A stretch of DNA of 64,000 bases, from contig JAPWGK010000005.1 of assembly GCA_029641185.1 (NCBI GenBank), positions 1-64,000 of the forward strand, written 5' to 3'. The notes under the pieces are model-generated. The model searched no databases, was not told the DNA's origin, and saw nothing but the letters and a program-made list of their open reading frames with translations. Shown piece after piece: positions 14,064 through 27,421 of the stretch. Numbering within the stretch: the first letter of the stretch is position 1; the number at the start of each line of letters is the position of its first letter. The position numbers were made by a program, and so were the translations under genes. Source of the stretch: Pseudofabraea citricarpa. Its lineage: Eukaryota > Ascomycota > Leotiomycetes > Helotiales > Dermateaceae.

Positions 14064-14774
14064 TATCCGCAAACTAGGAATTACTAGGAATAATATTATT
14101 TCGCTTACTAAGCGAAAGGTACGTTTAGTAGGCGCTCTAGCGTACCTTTAGTATTATTAGTAGCGTGCCTTATAATTATAACACGCGTTTTATAATATTA
14201 TTCCGTGCTGGTTAGCTAACCGTACCGAAGGCAGGTCACGTGACGTCGGAACGACTATTACCCTAATAGTCGAATAACCCTCTAGGTCGGACCTGTATTC
14301 GCCCGCGTCACGTGACCGGAATAACGTCGGCTCGTACGTGTTTTAATATAGTTCCCTTTTCGCAACTTATATATATATACGAATAATTATATTATATAAA
14401 AATAATTAATATATTCGTTCGATTCGTATAAATTCGTTCTTATATATAATATACGTAATAGTATATAAGTGGTAGTAGTAGTAGTAGTAGTAATAGTAGT
14501 AGTAATAGTAGTAGTAGTAGTAGTAGTAATAATATTTAAAAAAAAAAAGATTCGCTTAAGGTTTTTCTTAAAAAATTAGCTAAAAGTATCGACTACGTAT
14601 AATAGTTTTCTAATTATACTAAACGCGCTTAGTATATTATATTTACTACTAAAAGCTTACTAAACGTACTTATACTTTTATTAATCGTACTAGAAAGTAG
14701 GATATAAGATTATCGCCTTTTAGTATTATTAGTATACTTTTAGTATTACTAATAACTTTCCCGGTTTATAGATA
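14064..14774. mobile_element. 711-base TA-flanked insertion inside copy A
   Basis: The uninterrupted sequence in copy B (near 27,920) defines the empty site exactly. The insertion is bracketed by TA on both sides. It starts TATCCGCAAACTAGG, and its end reads TATCTATAAACCGGG on the opposite strand, an imperfect terminal inverted repeat. It keeps CpA/TpG and is GC-richer than its host, for example around 14,200-14,340. It has no transposase frame. A Tc1/mariner-type non-autonomous element is the best fit. Confidence 0.72.
14472..14528. repeat. (GTA)n/(GTAATA) microsatellite
   Basis: About 19 GTA-type triplets, a few changed to ATA, lie inside the 711-base insertion. A poly-A run follows at about 14,538-14,549. 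Confidence 0.9.
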
Positions 14775-16303
14775 TAATAAGGTAATTTAATATAAGATAT
14801 AATAGGTTATAAAGGGATTTTATTAGGTTAAGGGTATTAATTATAATTAAACCTTTGCTAGCGTAATAAAGTTAACCTTATAAAAGCTAGTTATTATTAT
14901 AATAGTAATAAATAACTAGGAGATTAATTAAGCTAATATTATTATAATATTTCTTAATAGTAATATTAATAAGAATATATATATTAAGTTATCTCCGGGC
15001 CTCGATTTATTACTCGAACTTTATAATAAATTATATTAAGAGTATCTTACTAGTAAACTTCTTATATTTATCTATAAGTTACTAAAGATATTATATAAAT
15101 TAAAGTAATTATTATACTTATAATAAAAGAAGTTATATACTAAATTATAAAAGATCAGATTTATTTTATTTAAATCAAATACTTATATATATTATTACGA
15201 AACTACTAGTATTATAATAGTAATATATATAGATAATTTCCTTATTATAAGCTTATAAGGTATTAAACTCGACTTTATTAAATAATAACTCTTTAATATA
15301 TTCGAAATAAAAGATATAAGCCTAGCCTAATACTTTATAGGAGTTAAGATTACTAGAGATCGAACGAATAATATTATTATTCTTATATAAGATACTTATA
15401 CGAATAAGATTCTTTCTAAATATAATATATAAGATTACGCTCTTATTATAACTCTAATAAATCTAAGCGCTATTAAATCGTTTATTATAAATACGAGTAT
15501 TATTATTATAAAGAATATTAAGTTCTATTAATCTATTATAAGCTTAGAGATATACCTTATAATATAAATACGCCTAGATTTAGCTTATGTATTATTAGTA
15601 TTATACTAATATTTATATAATTTATCTAAGGAATATATTAAAGGCGTATATTACGTTCTTAAATACTTAAAAGAAATAATTCTTATAAGAGTAATATATA
15701 ATAAACCTAACCTATTATATTAACTTTATAACTTTGCTAATATAATATATAATAATAATAGGGAGAATTAACACTTAATATACGGTTATATCTACTTATT
15801 CGTAGGTAGCCTAATAGCCTAGTAATATTAACGTTAAAAGCTACTAGCGCTTTCCTCTACTAAGGTAAAGTATTACGTACTTATATTAGCCGCCCGAGAA
15901 GCTACCTACCTACGTACTTTGTTTAAGGATATAAGATATAAAAGTAATAATTCTAAAGTAATACGATTAATTAGGGATAACTAGGGAGCTCTCGTTTTAG
16001 TAGAAAACCTAGAGTTTTACTAACGTACGAAATATATTAAGATTTAATAGTATTATATCCGAATAAAGGTTACAGAAGCTTATATTAATCTATAGTTTAT
16101 TCCTATAACTAATATAATAGCTAATAGACTTATAAAGTTACTTTTAAAAGCAAAGTATAATCGGTTTATAAAAGGAATAAATTTATACGCTTTTAAGCTA
16201 TAATATAAGCTCTTTTATTATACTAAGGGTATATTACCTATAAATACGTTTAATTAGAAACTAATATAACTAGCAAATACTTACTAGACTCGTATTTAGG
16301 GGT

Positions 16304-16484
16304 ATATTAGATAGAATCCGACTTTAGTTACGTATATCACGTGTTACGTATAGTCCGTGCGTTTCGAATATATATCCTTAATATTATATTATAGCTAGGT
16401 TTCTAATTATCAAATAATTAATTAATAAATTAACCTAATATTATTACGTTTTATTACGCTATTATCTCTTATTCCTAGTAAATA
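16304..16484 (+). repeat. Short 3' LTR of copy A
   Basis: It follows a G-rich polypurine tract (AGGGG at about 16,299-16,302) directly after the RNase H end. It begins TATTAGATAG, probably TGTTAG originally, and is collinear with 29,454-29,634 up to CCTAGTAAAT, where the two copies diverge. About 180 bases is short for an LTR. No matching 5' LTR was found for either copy. Confidence 0.65.
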
Positions 16485-18315
16485 ATAAATAATAAAAAGT
16501 TATACTTATTATTACGTATTAATAAAGAATATAAAGTAAAAGATATCTTATACTTATAATAATATATAAATCGAATAATAAAAGAAACTAAAAGTAAAAG
16601 AAAGAAAAAAAGAAATTCTTTTATAAGGTTATTTATCTTAGGTAAAATAACCGGCTAATAATAGGAAGTAAAACTATTAAATAACTAACTAATATAAGGT
16701 AACTATAATTATTATATATATTTTATTATCTTAACTATAAGACTTCTTTTAAAAGTATATAATAAGATATAAGTTCTTAAAAATTATAATAAATAAAATA
16801 TTATATATATATATCTTAGGAAAGTTATTTATAAAAATCTAGTATAAGCTTTAATAATAATAAATCGAATTATAATACTTATAATAAAAGACGTAAAAAT
16901 AATTAATATAAACGCGAAAGTTATAATTATAATACTAAGCTATAACTTAAGAGTTAAACTAAATTTATACTAGCGCTTTTATTATTAAAATAAGAAACTT
17001 ACGATTAATAATAATAAAGTAACCTAAGATAATAATAGATATAAGTAATAAAAATAAAAGAGAGACTCTTATAACTTACTAGGAAGTTAAAGTAAAAGAA
17101 TAAAAAGAATAATTAAATATTATAATATAAGACTAAGAAAACTTTAATATAAACTTTTACTAGGTATTATACTAGAAAGCTATAAAAGAGATTATAGCTA
17201 AAGTAAAAGAAAAAGATAATTATCTAGATTATATAAAAGTAAGAAATACGCTTTAACTCGATCAAGATAATTATAAAGATATTATTTTAACTCGGTCGAG
17301 ATATTATATAATTATAAAGATAATACTTTAACTTAGTTATAATAATCGTAAAAATAATAATAGGAATATTATAATACGAGACTAAAAAAACTTTAATATA
17401 AACTTTTACTAGGTATTATATTAAAGAGTTATAAAAGTAAGATAATATATAAATAAGAGAGAATAATAAGGATATTATTTATTCGGTTTAAGTATTATAA
17501 TTATAATCGTAGGTTAAATTACTTAAGTCGTATTTTAATCCTAATAATTTTAGTATTAATACTATATATTTTACCTAATAAATAATATCTTTTATATTAT
17601 TTTATATATATAATAATTCGTCTCCGTATATAATTTATCTAATAATATCTAATAGGAAATTATATTTTAATTTAATACCTTTAATATAATAAATAATACT
17701 AGAATCTTAGTAATATAATATAATATATAACTTCGTTTATAATATATTAAAAGATTATAAATCTTTTAGTTATATAACTAATTATAAGTATAAACGGCTA
17801 ATAATTTATAGAAGAAGATTATTAAACTACCTAAAATAAAAACGACTTTAATAATAATATATTATCTTATACTTTAGCTAATTATACGTATAATAATATT
17901 TTAAGATTATAATTAATTCTACTAATATATATATTAGGGTTTTCTTTTATAGAAAATATTCTTACTAGTAATAATTCTAGTAGATATTTATCCTTTAATT
18001 TATAAACGACTTTATTTAAGGACCTTAATAATCGGATAAATAATAATATATAAAATAAGAATAATATAAAAGATAAAAAACTATAAGATAAAAAGTATAT
18101 AAATAAGTAATTCTTTCTTTAAGATTAATTATACCCTCTTATAATAATAATATCTTCTAGAACTAATAGTTTCGAGAAAATAACTAAAAAGTAAGCTAAT
18201 AAACTTATAAATCTAAGAGTAATTATTAATAAGAATATTCTAGTAGTTTCTCTTATATTAGACGTTAAAAACCCTTAGGTATTATTTAAAACCTAGATTA
18301 ATTATACGTTTATTA
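16485..18315. other. AT-rich stretch without identifiable content
   Basis: No recognisable protein was found. A roughly 70-base direct repeat lies at 17,120-17,190 and 17,370-17,437. It ends abruptly at the LTR of the next element at 18,316. Confidence 0.5.
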
Positions 18316-19052
18316 TATAAAAGGTTAGCGGAGCGTATTAATTATCACGTGAGTATATATATTCGAATAAGTGTTTGAGTTACCGATAATTTTATTATTT
18401 GAGGGATAAAGCTATTCTTATATAGATAATTTACAATAACCCTTATAGGTAATATAATAATTAGTAACCTTTATAGGTAACTAATATTTAATAACCTTTA
18501 TAGGTAACTAATATAATAGTAACCTTAATATATAACTCTATTTTAGTTAGTTTACCTTAAGAGGTTACTAACAGGTAATTACCTTAATAGGTAAACCTTA
18601 AATATACCTTAATAGCTATTTTCTATATATAATATAGTTTGATATATTTATAACTTAAATTCGAATAATTAATTCGATTAAATTATAACTAAGTAAATAG
18701 TAGTAATTTCCTAAAAAGAAAATTTATTATAAGTGAATTATATAAAACTTGATATATACTAAAAATAGATTTTAGTATATAATTATCACGTGTTTTAATA
18801 ATAATCAAACTAGTAGTTTTTATAGTTTTAATCACGTGATAGAATCTTTGATTCTTACTTAATAAATTTATAGTATAAGGAATTTACTAAGTATCTGAAA
18901 ATATATAATTATTATATATTATATATATAATATATTTTCATATTTCACTTAAATTTATAAGTTATATTTAATACTTATTAAAATATATAATATATAAAAG
19001 TATTATATAACTTTGTTACGTTTTTAGTTATAACTATATCTTATATTTAATA
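18316..19052 (-). repeat. 3' LTR of element 3
   Basis: It differs from 23,512-24,248 by a small number of C/T or G/A changes. It contains a diverged tandem block at about 18,425-18,600 built on the motif TAACCTTTATAGGTAACT, and three CACGTG-type palindromes. Confidence 0.9.
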
Positions 19053-22000
19053 TTCCCTCGTAATCGATATTTGATATTTTATTATTTTTATTATTTATTA
19101 TTTTTGTTTTTTGTTTCTTATTATTATTATAGTTTTTTATATTCTTTATTTATATAATAATAACATTAATATCGATTATAGGTAGTAATATATTTATATA
19201 TAGAGTATTTATATACATCTTAATTTCTAAATATATACGCTTATATATAGAGTATTTATACCTATTATTTAGCCCAGTTATATTAATACTTATATATAGA
19301 GTATTTATATATTATTTTTATTTTAAATTTAGCTGTGTTATAAATTTCTTATGTTTAATATTATTTAATCCTTTTGTAAATCTATCTGCTCTTTAATCAT
19401 TTGTATTTATATATACTAGTTTTAGTATATTATTATTTAATATTTCTCTTATAAAGTGATATATTATATTAATATGTTTAGTTCTTTTATAGAATTTAGG
19501 ATTTTTAGCTAATACTATTACTAATTGGCTATTAGTTAATAATATTAGTTTATTTATTTGTATTTTTAATTTTAATTGTTCTCTTATATATTTAACTATA
19601 TTTGTTAAATATATTAATTCTCTTATAGCTTCTTTAGTAGCTATATATTCAGATTTATATAATAAAATTGAAACTGATTTTTGTAATATATTATTCTAAC
19701 TTATTATATTATTATTTCCTAATAAAAATAAATAACTACTAGTACTTTTTCTAGTTATAATATTACCGCCCTAATTAGCGTCTATAAATCCTATTATTTC
19801 TAGATTTATTATTTTATTATATAATAGACCTAATTTATTATTTTTATTATTATAGTTATTATTTAAATATTTTTATATTCTTTCTAATACTTTAAAATAT
19901 GTTTTATTAGGATTAGATATATATCTAGCATATTTATTTATAGCAAATATTATATCGGGTCTAGTTTTATTACTTAAATATAATATTAAACTAACTTCCT
20001 TTTGATATTATTTTATATATTTAGGTAATACTTGTTCTTTTAATTTTTCTAATTATATTCCTAAATCAACTAGTATTAATATAGGTGTTAAATTTTGTTT
20101 ATTAAATCGTTCTAATATTTTATTTAAATATTTATTTTGATATATATATATAGTTTTATTTATATAATCTATTTCGATTTCTATTCCTAGGAATTATTTT
20201 ACTAAACTAATATATTCTAATTTAGTTATATATATTTTTGTTATTATATCTGTAATATTTTTAATATTATTTTTATTTGGGCTAGTAAAAATTAAATCAT
20301 TTATATAACATATAATTATAATTAATAATTTACTATATAAAAATATAGCTTTATTATATAGTAATATTTTAAATCCTAGTTTTACTAGTATATTAACTAA
20401 ATATTTATAGAATAATCTTAGTAATTATTTTAAATTATATAATACCTTATTTAATCGATATACTTTATATTTATCTTTTTCAAATCCTATTAGTTAAATA
20501 GTATATATTTTTTTATTTATTTTTGTATATACGAATATATTTTTAATATTATATTAGTATAATTTCCAATTATTTTCAATAGCTATAATAAATATAATTC
20601 TATATAATTCAGGCCTATATATAATTAAAAAAGTTTCTAAATAATTAATACCTAATATTTGATTATATCCTTTTAAAACCTATCTGGCTTTATATTTATT
20701 ATTATCTTTTATTCTATATACCTATCGACCTTTAATAATTTCCCTATTAGGTAGTTTATTTACTAAGGTCTATGTATTTTGTATATTTAATTCTTGAATT
20801 TTATTATTTATAGCTTTTAGCTAATCATTTTTATTTTTATACTTAATTACTTCTTTATAATTATAAGGTTTATTATTTATATTAATAAATAAAGCTAATT
20901 TATTAATATCATCTGAATAATAGTCAGATATATTATAATCGTTATTATTATCGATATTATTATTAATATTATTATCGATATTATTATTAATATTATTCTT
21001 AATATTATTATTAATATTATTATCGATATTATTATCTATTTTATTATTATTATTATTATCATTTATATTAATATTATTATTATTAAGTTTGATATATATT
21101 TCTTTATTATATATATTACTTATTTTATTTATTATAAATTGACCTTCGAATATTTTAATATCTCTAGTTATAATTGGTTTATTAAGATTAAAATCCTATA
21201 CTTTATATATATTATTATTAAATCCAATTAATATACCTTTATTTGCTCTAGGTGATAATTTTGTAATTTTATTGCCTCTTGTTTTATAATAATATATAGA
21301 TCCAAATATTTTTATATTTGTAATATTTGGTTTTATATTATATTTAATTTTATAAGGTGTTTTAAAATTTAATTTACTATATGGAGTTCTATTATATATA
21401 TATATAGCTATATAAGCTGCTTCTCCCTATAAATAATTAGGTAAATTAGAATTAAATAATAAACATCTTAATTTATTTAATATAGTTCTATTTATTCTCT
21501 CTGCAAAACTATTAGGTTTATAAGTATAAGGAGGTAATAATTAGTAAATTAAACTATAGTTTATTATATAATTATTAAATTCTTTATTTATAAATTTACT
21601 ACTATTATCGGTAGCTAATATTCTTATTCTTTTATTATTTATATTATTTTCCTCTCTATTTTTAAATTATTTAAAAGCTTCAAATACTTCGTATTTATTA
21701 CGTAATAATATAATTTCTAACCATCTTGATTTTTTATTAAGGAATAATATATAATATTTATATTTATTATAAGTAATTGGATTTATAGGTCTATATAAAT
21801 CACTTGATATTTTTTCAAGTAAATTAAATTCTCTATTACTTAATTCCTTATTTTTACGTATTATAAATTTTCCTTATAAATAAACTTCATAATTAAGTGG
21901 TTTATTATTTACTAGATATTTATAACCGATAGTATTTTTTATTATATTATTTAATATATTATTATTTGGATATCTAAATCTCTTATATAATAATAATTTA

Positions 22001-23493
22001 CTAATATTACTTATATTTATATTTAATAATTGAATATTATTATTATATATAATATTATCGGTTAATATATATAAAGTATATAAGTTATTTATTTTATAAC
22101 TAATAATTATTATTTTATATATTTTATTATTTTTAATAGTTATATCTTTATTAGTAAATATACTATAGTAATCTTTTAATTGTATTTGACTAATTAAATT
22201 AATACCTATTTCTAGTATATATAAATAGTCTTTTAATATAAATCTTTTATTAGTATCTTTAAAAGTAATATATATATCACTTATTCCTAATACTTTTATT
22301 TATTTTGCTTTTCCCTAATTTACTAATTTATTATAGTTATTTAATTTATAAAAAATATTTTTATTACTAATTATATACTATATTACTCCTGTATCTAGTA
22401 TAAAACGATTTATATATTCTATATTATAATCAGTTATATTATTATTTAAGTGAATTATAGTAAATACCTGTGTTTTAATATTCAGATTTTTATAATTTAT
22501 ATCTAAATCTATTATAATATTATCCTTAATTAAATTAGGATTTATTTTACTATATAAAATATCGATATTTTCTTCTCTTTTTTTAAGGTTCGATTTTTCG
22601 TAATTTGATTAGTTCGAATTTTCCTCCGAATTCGATTTTTTAGGTAAATCCTTAGGTTTCCAAAATTTTGGTGCCTTTTTAGGAAATAAATAAAAATAAT
22701 CCTTAGTAAAATATATATTATTTTTATAATATTTATAATATTTGCCTTTTGTGATTTTATATAGTTTCTTTCCTTTATAGGTTGATTTTAAAGTATTATT
22801 ATTTGTATATAATACTTTAGTATTATTATCCTTTGATTCCTAACGTTTTGATTTGTTAAGTAAATGGGAAAATAAATCTTCCATTTTATATGACTTACTA
22901 TTACCACGTAATAATTAGGTAATATATAATACGAATCTGTTATAATTATCTGTAAGATTATTTAAAACCTATATAATAACTATTTGTTTTGGTAATTCCA
23001 TTTTCTTAGATTTTAATTGGTCGGTCAATTATTTGACTTTATTTAAATATTCCTTTATAGAAGAATATTTAATTAATATAGTATTAAAGAATTCCTTATA
23101 TATAAGGAATTTAGATGAAAAACCACGTGGACTATATAGGTTCTTTAAAGAATCCTATATTTCCTTAGTATTACTAAGGTTTTGAATTTGTAATAAAGGT
23201 CTATCTTTAACTAATAGAATAATATTAGTAATAGCTTTATTATTAATATTATTATCGATATTAATATCCTTAATAGTATCTTTTAATCCTTCTTTAAGAA
23301 GATATACTTTTATTCGTATTACTTATATTTCGTAATTTACTGTTCCTTTTAGTTTAGGAATAGTAATCTTTTTTGCCGATATTTTAATTAGTTGATATCG
23401 AATATATATAGTATATATATATTAGTTGTTAAATGAATTTTAGTTGATCGATTTCGAATATATATATATTAAGTAAGATATGATTGATTTATA

Positions 23494-23511
23494 AGCGCCG
23501 GGCTTATAACC
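23494..23511 (-). other. Primer binding site resembling the initiator-tRNA anticodon arm
   Basis: On the minus strand the bases directly after the LTR read GGTTATAAGCCCGGCGC. With one G-to-A change reversed, this matches the complement of the anticodon stem-loop of initiator tRNA-Met (GGTTATGAGCCC). Priming from a half tRNA is known for Drosophila copia and yeast Ty5. The tRNA match is from memory and was not computed. Confidence 0.6.
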
Positions 23512-24248
23512 TGTAAAAGGTTAGCGGAGCGTATTAATTATCACGTGAGTATATATATTCGAATAAGTGTTTGAGTTACCGATAATTTTATTATTTAAGG
23601 GATAAAGCTATTCTTATATAGATAATTTATAATAACCCTTATAGGTAATTAAATAATTAGTAACCTTTATAGGTAACTAATATTTAATAACCTTTATAGG
23701 TAACTAATATAATAGTAACCTTAATATATAACTCTATTTTAGTTAGTTTACCTTAAGAGGTTACTAACAGGTAATTACCTTAATAGGTAAACCTTAAATA
23801 TACCTTAATAGCTATTTTCTATATATAATATGGTTTGATATATTTATAACTTAAATTCGAATAATTGATTCGATTAAATTATAACTAAGTAAATAGTAGT
23901 AATTTCCTAAAAAGAAAATTTATTATAAGTGAATTATATAAAACTTAATATATACTAAAAATAGATTTTAGTATATAATTATCACGTGTTTTAATAATAA
24001 TCAAACTAGTAGTTTTTATAGTTTTGATCACGTGATAGAATCTTTGATTCTTACTTAATAAATTTATAGTATAAGGAATTTACTAAGTATCTGAAAATAT
24101 ATAATTATTATATATTATATATATAATATATTTTCATATTTCACTTAAATTTATAAGTTATATTTAATACTTATTAAAATATATAATATATAAAAGTATT
24201 ATATAACTTTGTTACGTTTTTAGTTATAACCATATCTTATATTTAACA
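23512..24248 (-). repeat. 5' LTR of element 3
   Basis: It is 737 bases long and bounded by TG and CA. The five bases flanking the element (TATTA on the left, GATAA on the right) do not match, so no target-site duplication could be confirmed. Confidence 0.9.
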
Positions 24249-27200
24249 GATAAGTCGTTTTTAATTATAAACTTAATAAATAAGTTATATTAGCTAGATA
24301 TTACCTAGTACGAATCCGAACTAAGGTAATAACCTTAACTTATTCGACTTTATTAATAAATAAGAATAAGAGCTACTTAATAACCTTACTCGTACTCTAA
24401 TATTATTAGAGGAATTAAATATATTTTATTATTTTACTAAATTATTATTACTATTATTATTATTATTATTACTAAGTAGTAAATCTAATATAAGCGAATC
24501 GAATAATCTCCAGTTATCCTTTAAGGCGAAGCTAAAGAAGAAAGAGAATTATCTATAATAAAAGAAATAAATAAAAAAGCTATTAATTATAATAAACCTA
24601 GATTAATATATCTTAGAGCGCCTAAAGATACCTACTAAAGTAGATATAAAGCTTAATATATACGATAAAGATACTTTTACCTTAAAGGTATAAATTAAGT
24701 ATTAATATTATAATACTAAGATAAGATTAGCAATTATAAATAATATATCTAATACTAATACTAAAGCTCTAATAAAAGAAGATAAGTCTATAAAAGAGAT
24801 ATAAGATACTTTAAAATAATATTATAAGAGATCTAGTATAATACTAAAATACTAGGTAATATATTACTAATATAATATTAAGTACTCCGATTATAATAAT
24901 ATTAACTAGTATATTATTACCTTTAAGTAAAACGTTAAATAAATAAATAAGCTAAAGCTAGAATACGATTATAAGTAATTCGATCTAGTATTATTTATTA
25001 ATAGCCTTATAAAGAAGTTTCTTATATAAGTAGAATATTAGTAATTAAAAGATTAAGAAACTATAAATACTATAGATTATCTTATTACTAATATTATAAA
25101 TAAAGCTTATAATATCGATTAAATCGTATTATATAATAAAAAGCCTAAGAAAAATATTAAGAAAAATACTAAGAAAAATAATAATAAACCTAAAATAAAA
25201 TATTATTTTTATAAAAGATACGAAAAAAAGGTTATATATACTAAGGCAAATTATTAGACTTTTTATCTAGAGAAAAAGCCTAAAACTACTAATAATAAAT
25301 CGAAGAAGAATAAATCTAAAAAAGATAATTTAAATAAGAAAGAAATTATTAAATCTTTAATAATACTTATTAGTAAATAATCAAATATAATAGTTACTAG
25401 GATAATTATAGCTATAATATTAAGCTTTTATAGCTTTTTAAAGGACGATTAGCTTATAAATATAAGTTATTTTATATATATTTATAATAATTTAATATAA
25501 TTTTATAAGTATAACCTAGGTAAAGCTTAGCTTATTTTTACTAGTAATAAAATTATTTAACCTAAAGATATTAGAGAGATTCGAGTTAACGTATTATTTT
25601 CTAATAATACGTTTAAGGAGTTTATCCTAAAAAATATAATTTATCTACTAGTATTTCTTATAAATTTATTTTCTAATATTAAGTTATATATAATAAGAAG
25701 AAAACTTAAGAAAAATAAAGTTATTCTTAATAATAATAAGATTACTTAGTATAAGATTAAGAATAAAAAATTAAAGCTTTAGTTTAATAAATCCTATTTC
25801 CTAGTAAATATAATATTTCTTATTACGATCTATAAGTAACTTATATTAAAAGAGCTCTAGTATTAATATCTTAGGTATATTAGTTTTAATAATATTAATA
25901 TTACTTAAGAGATTATTAAAGGAATAAATTACCTAATACGTATTTATTACTCTAAGCTAAGAGTTATATAATTATACGAATTATATAAGATTATAAAACT
26001 ATATTATATTACTTATAAGAGTATTAATAAACGAGTTATATATATCTTAGATAAAGTATATATTAATATAATTAAGATAAATCTAAAAGAAATTTATAGT
26101 AAAAAATAAGCTATAATCTTTACTAATAATATATTTAATACCTAATAAGAATATATATATATAAAGAAAAGAGGAGTATATAATATTATTAAGACTTTTA
26201 TAAAGTTATATTAAATATAATATTAGAGAATATTAAAGTGATTTAGATTAGATAAAAGTAAAAAGTTCGAAAAATCGAAGTTATTTATAAATACTCGAAT
26301 CCTAAGTATAATCCTTAAGATTATTACTTCTTATAACCCTAAATAAGAAGGAAAAAAAAAGCGTATAAACTATATAATTATAAAGAAGTTACGATCTTAT
26401 ATAATTAATATAAGTATTCTAGAGGCTTTATAACCCGAAATCTTAGCTATAATTATATATATCTTAAATTAAATAGTAACTTTAAAGTTAAAAGGTATAA
26501 TTTTATTCGAGACGTTTATAAATAATATTAATCCTAGAAAGAATTATAAACCTTTTATAATATACTTATAAGTACTAGGATATAAGATATTCGTTTAGAT
26601 TCCTAAGAAGGATTAAGTTAATAATAAAAAGATATTATTATAAGCTTATAAAAATATCCTAGTAGGTTTTAAAGATAATTATATATATAAAATATAAGTT
26701 CTTAGTCGCTTATAAAAGCTTATTCGTTTATCAAATATACGATTTAATAAGAAATTATTTAAATTAATTATATTAAAGTTATAAATTAACCTTAAGTAAA
26801 AAGTAATTATTATTAAAAAGAGTTATAAGAATTATATTAATAATAAATAATTACTCGAGCCTTAATCTTTATCTTAATTTTAATATATAATAAAGCTAGA
26901 TAATATAATTTCTATTATTAAGAAGGATATTAAGTTTATTAAATCTAGTAATAATAAATTCTAGGATATTATTAAGGAACTAACTAATATAATATTATTA
27001 TTAATTATTATATTATAATAGCTTATATCTAAAATAATACCTAAACCTAAGAAGTTTATTCTTTCTCCTTAATAATAATAAAAGAGAGACTAAGAACGCT
27101 TAAAAAGTAGTTATAATAAGCCTAAGATTACTAGTAATTTAATATTATTACCCGAAGCGTAATACTTAATATATTCCTCTAAGAAGGTTATTACTATTAA

Positions 27201-27421
27201 TACGCTTATTAAGCTAAGTATAAAAGATACTAAATAATAAAAGAAGGCTAATCTTATATTATTTATATAATTATATAATACTTATAAGACTATAATAATT
27301 ACCTATAATAATAAATCTTAAACCTATAAAAAAGCTATAGCTAGCCCTAAGGTAGCTTATTAGCGTATTATTATCTAATCCGAACTTTTATCGCTTTAAT
27401 AAAAGAAGACTTAGAAGGTTA

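Larger units (their letters stand above)
13755..16484 (+). mobile_element. 5'-truncated Copia copy A (pre-RT to 3' LTR)
   Basis: It is collinear with 27,220-29,634 (copy B) but starts only shortly before the reverse transcriptase, so the gag-protease-integrase part is missing. Reverse transcriptase signatures are visible: the segment expected as D-x-x-x-A-F-L-N near 14,935-14,960, K-L-L-K-x-L-Y-x-L-K near 15,065-15,110, and the active-site box Y-I-D-N (expected Y-V-D-D) at 15,226-15,237. RNase H follows at about 15,840-16,190. A 711-base insertion splits it. In-frame TAA/TAG replace Gln/Trp throughout. Confidence 0.85.
18316..24248 (-). mobile_element. Complete but degenerate Copia element with 737-base LTRs (element 3)
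   Basis: Two LTRs of equal length (18,316-19,052 and 23,512-24,248) flank a minus-strand internal region. The 5' LTR begins TGTTAAAT at 24,248 and ends in ACA at 23,512, followed by a primer binding site. A polypurine tract GAGGGAA lies just before the 3' LTR at about 19,053-19,059. Internal order on the minus strand is gag with a degenerate zinc knuckle near 22,700-22,760, integrase at about 21,300-21,900, reverse transcriptase at about 20,200-20,700 and RNase H down to about 19,340. Integrase keeps one Asp (T-D-N-S near 21,620) and Glu (F-A-E-R near 21,505). The polymerase box reads Y-I-N-D near 20,296-20,307. The near-identical LTRs and residual TpG mark it as one of the younger insertions. 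Confidence 0.9.

Noticed and set aside
18311..24253. Target-site duplication of element 3
   Set aside because: The flanking pentamers TATTA and GATAA do not match, even allowing for RIP-type changes.
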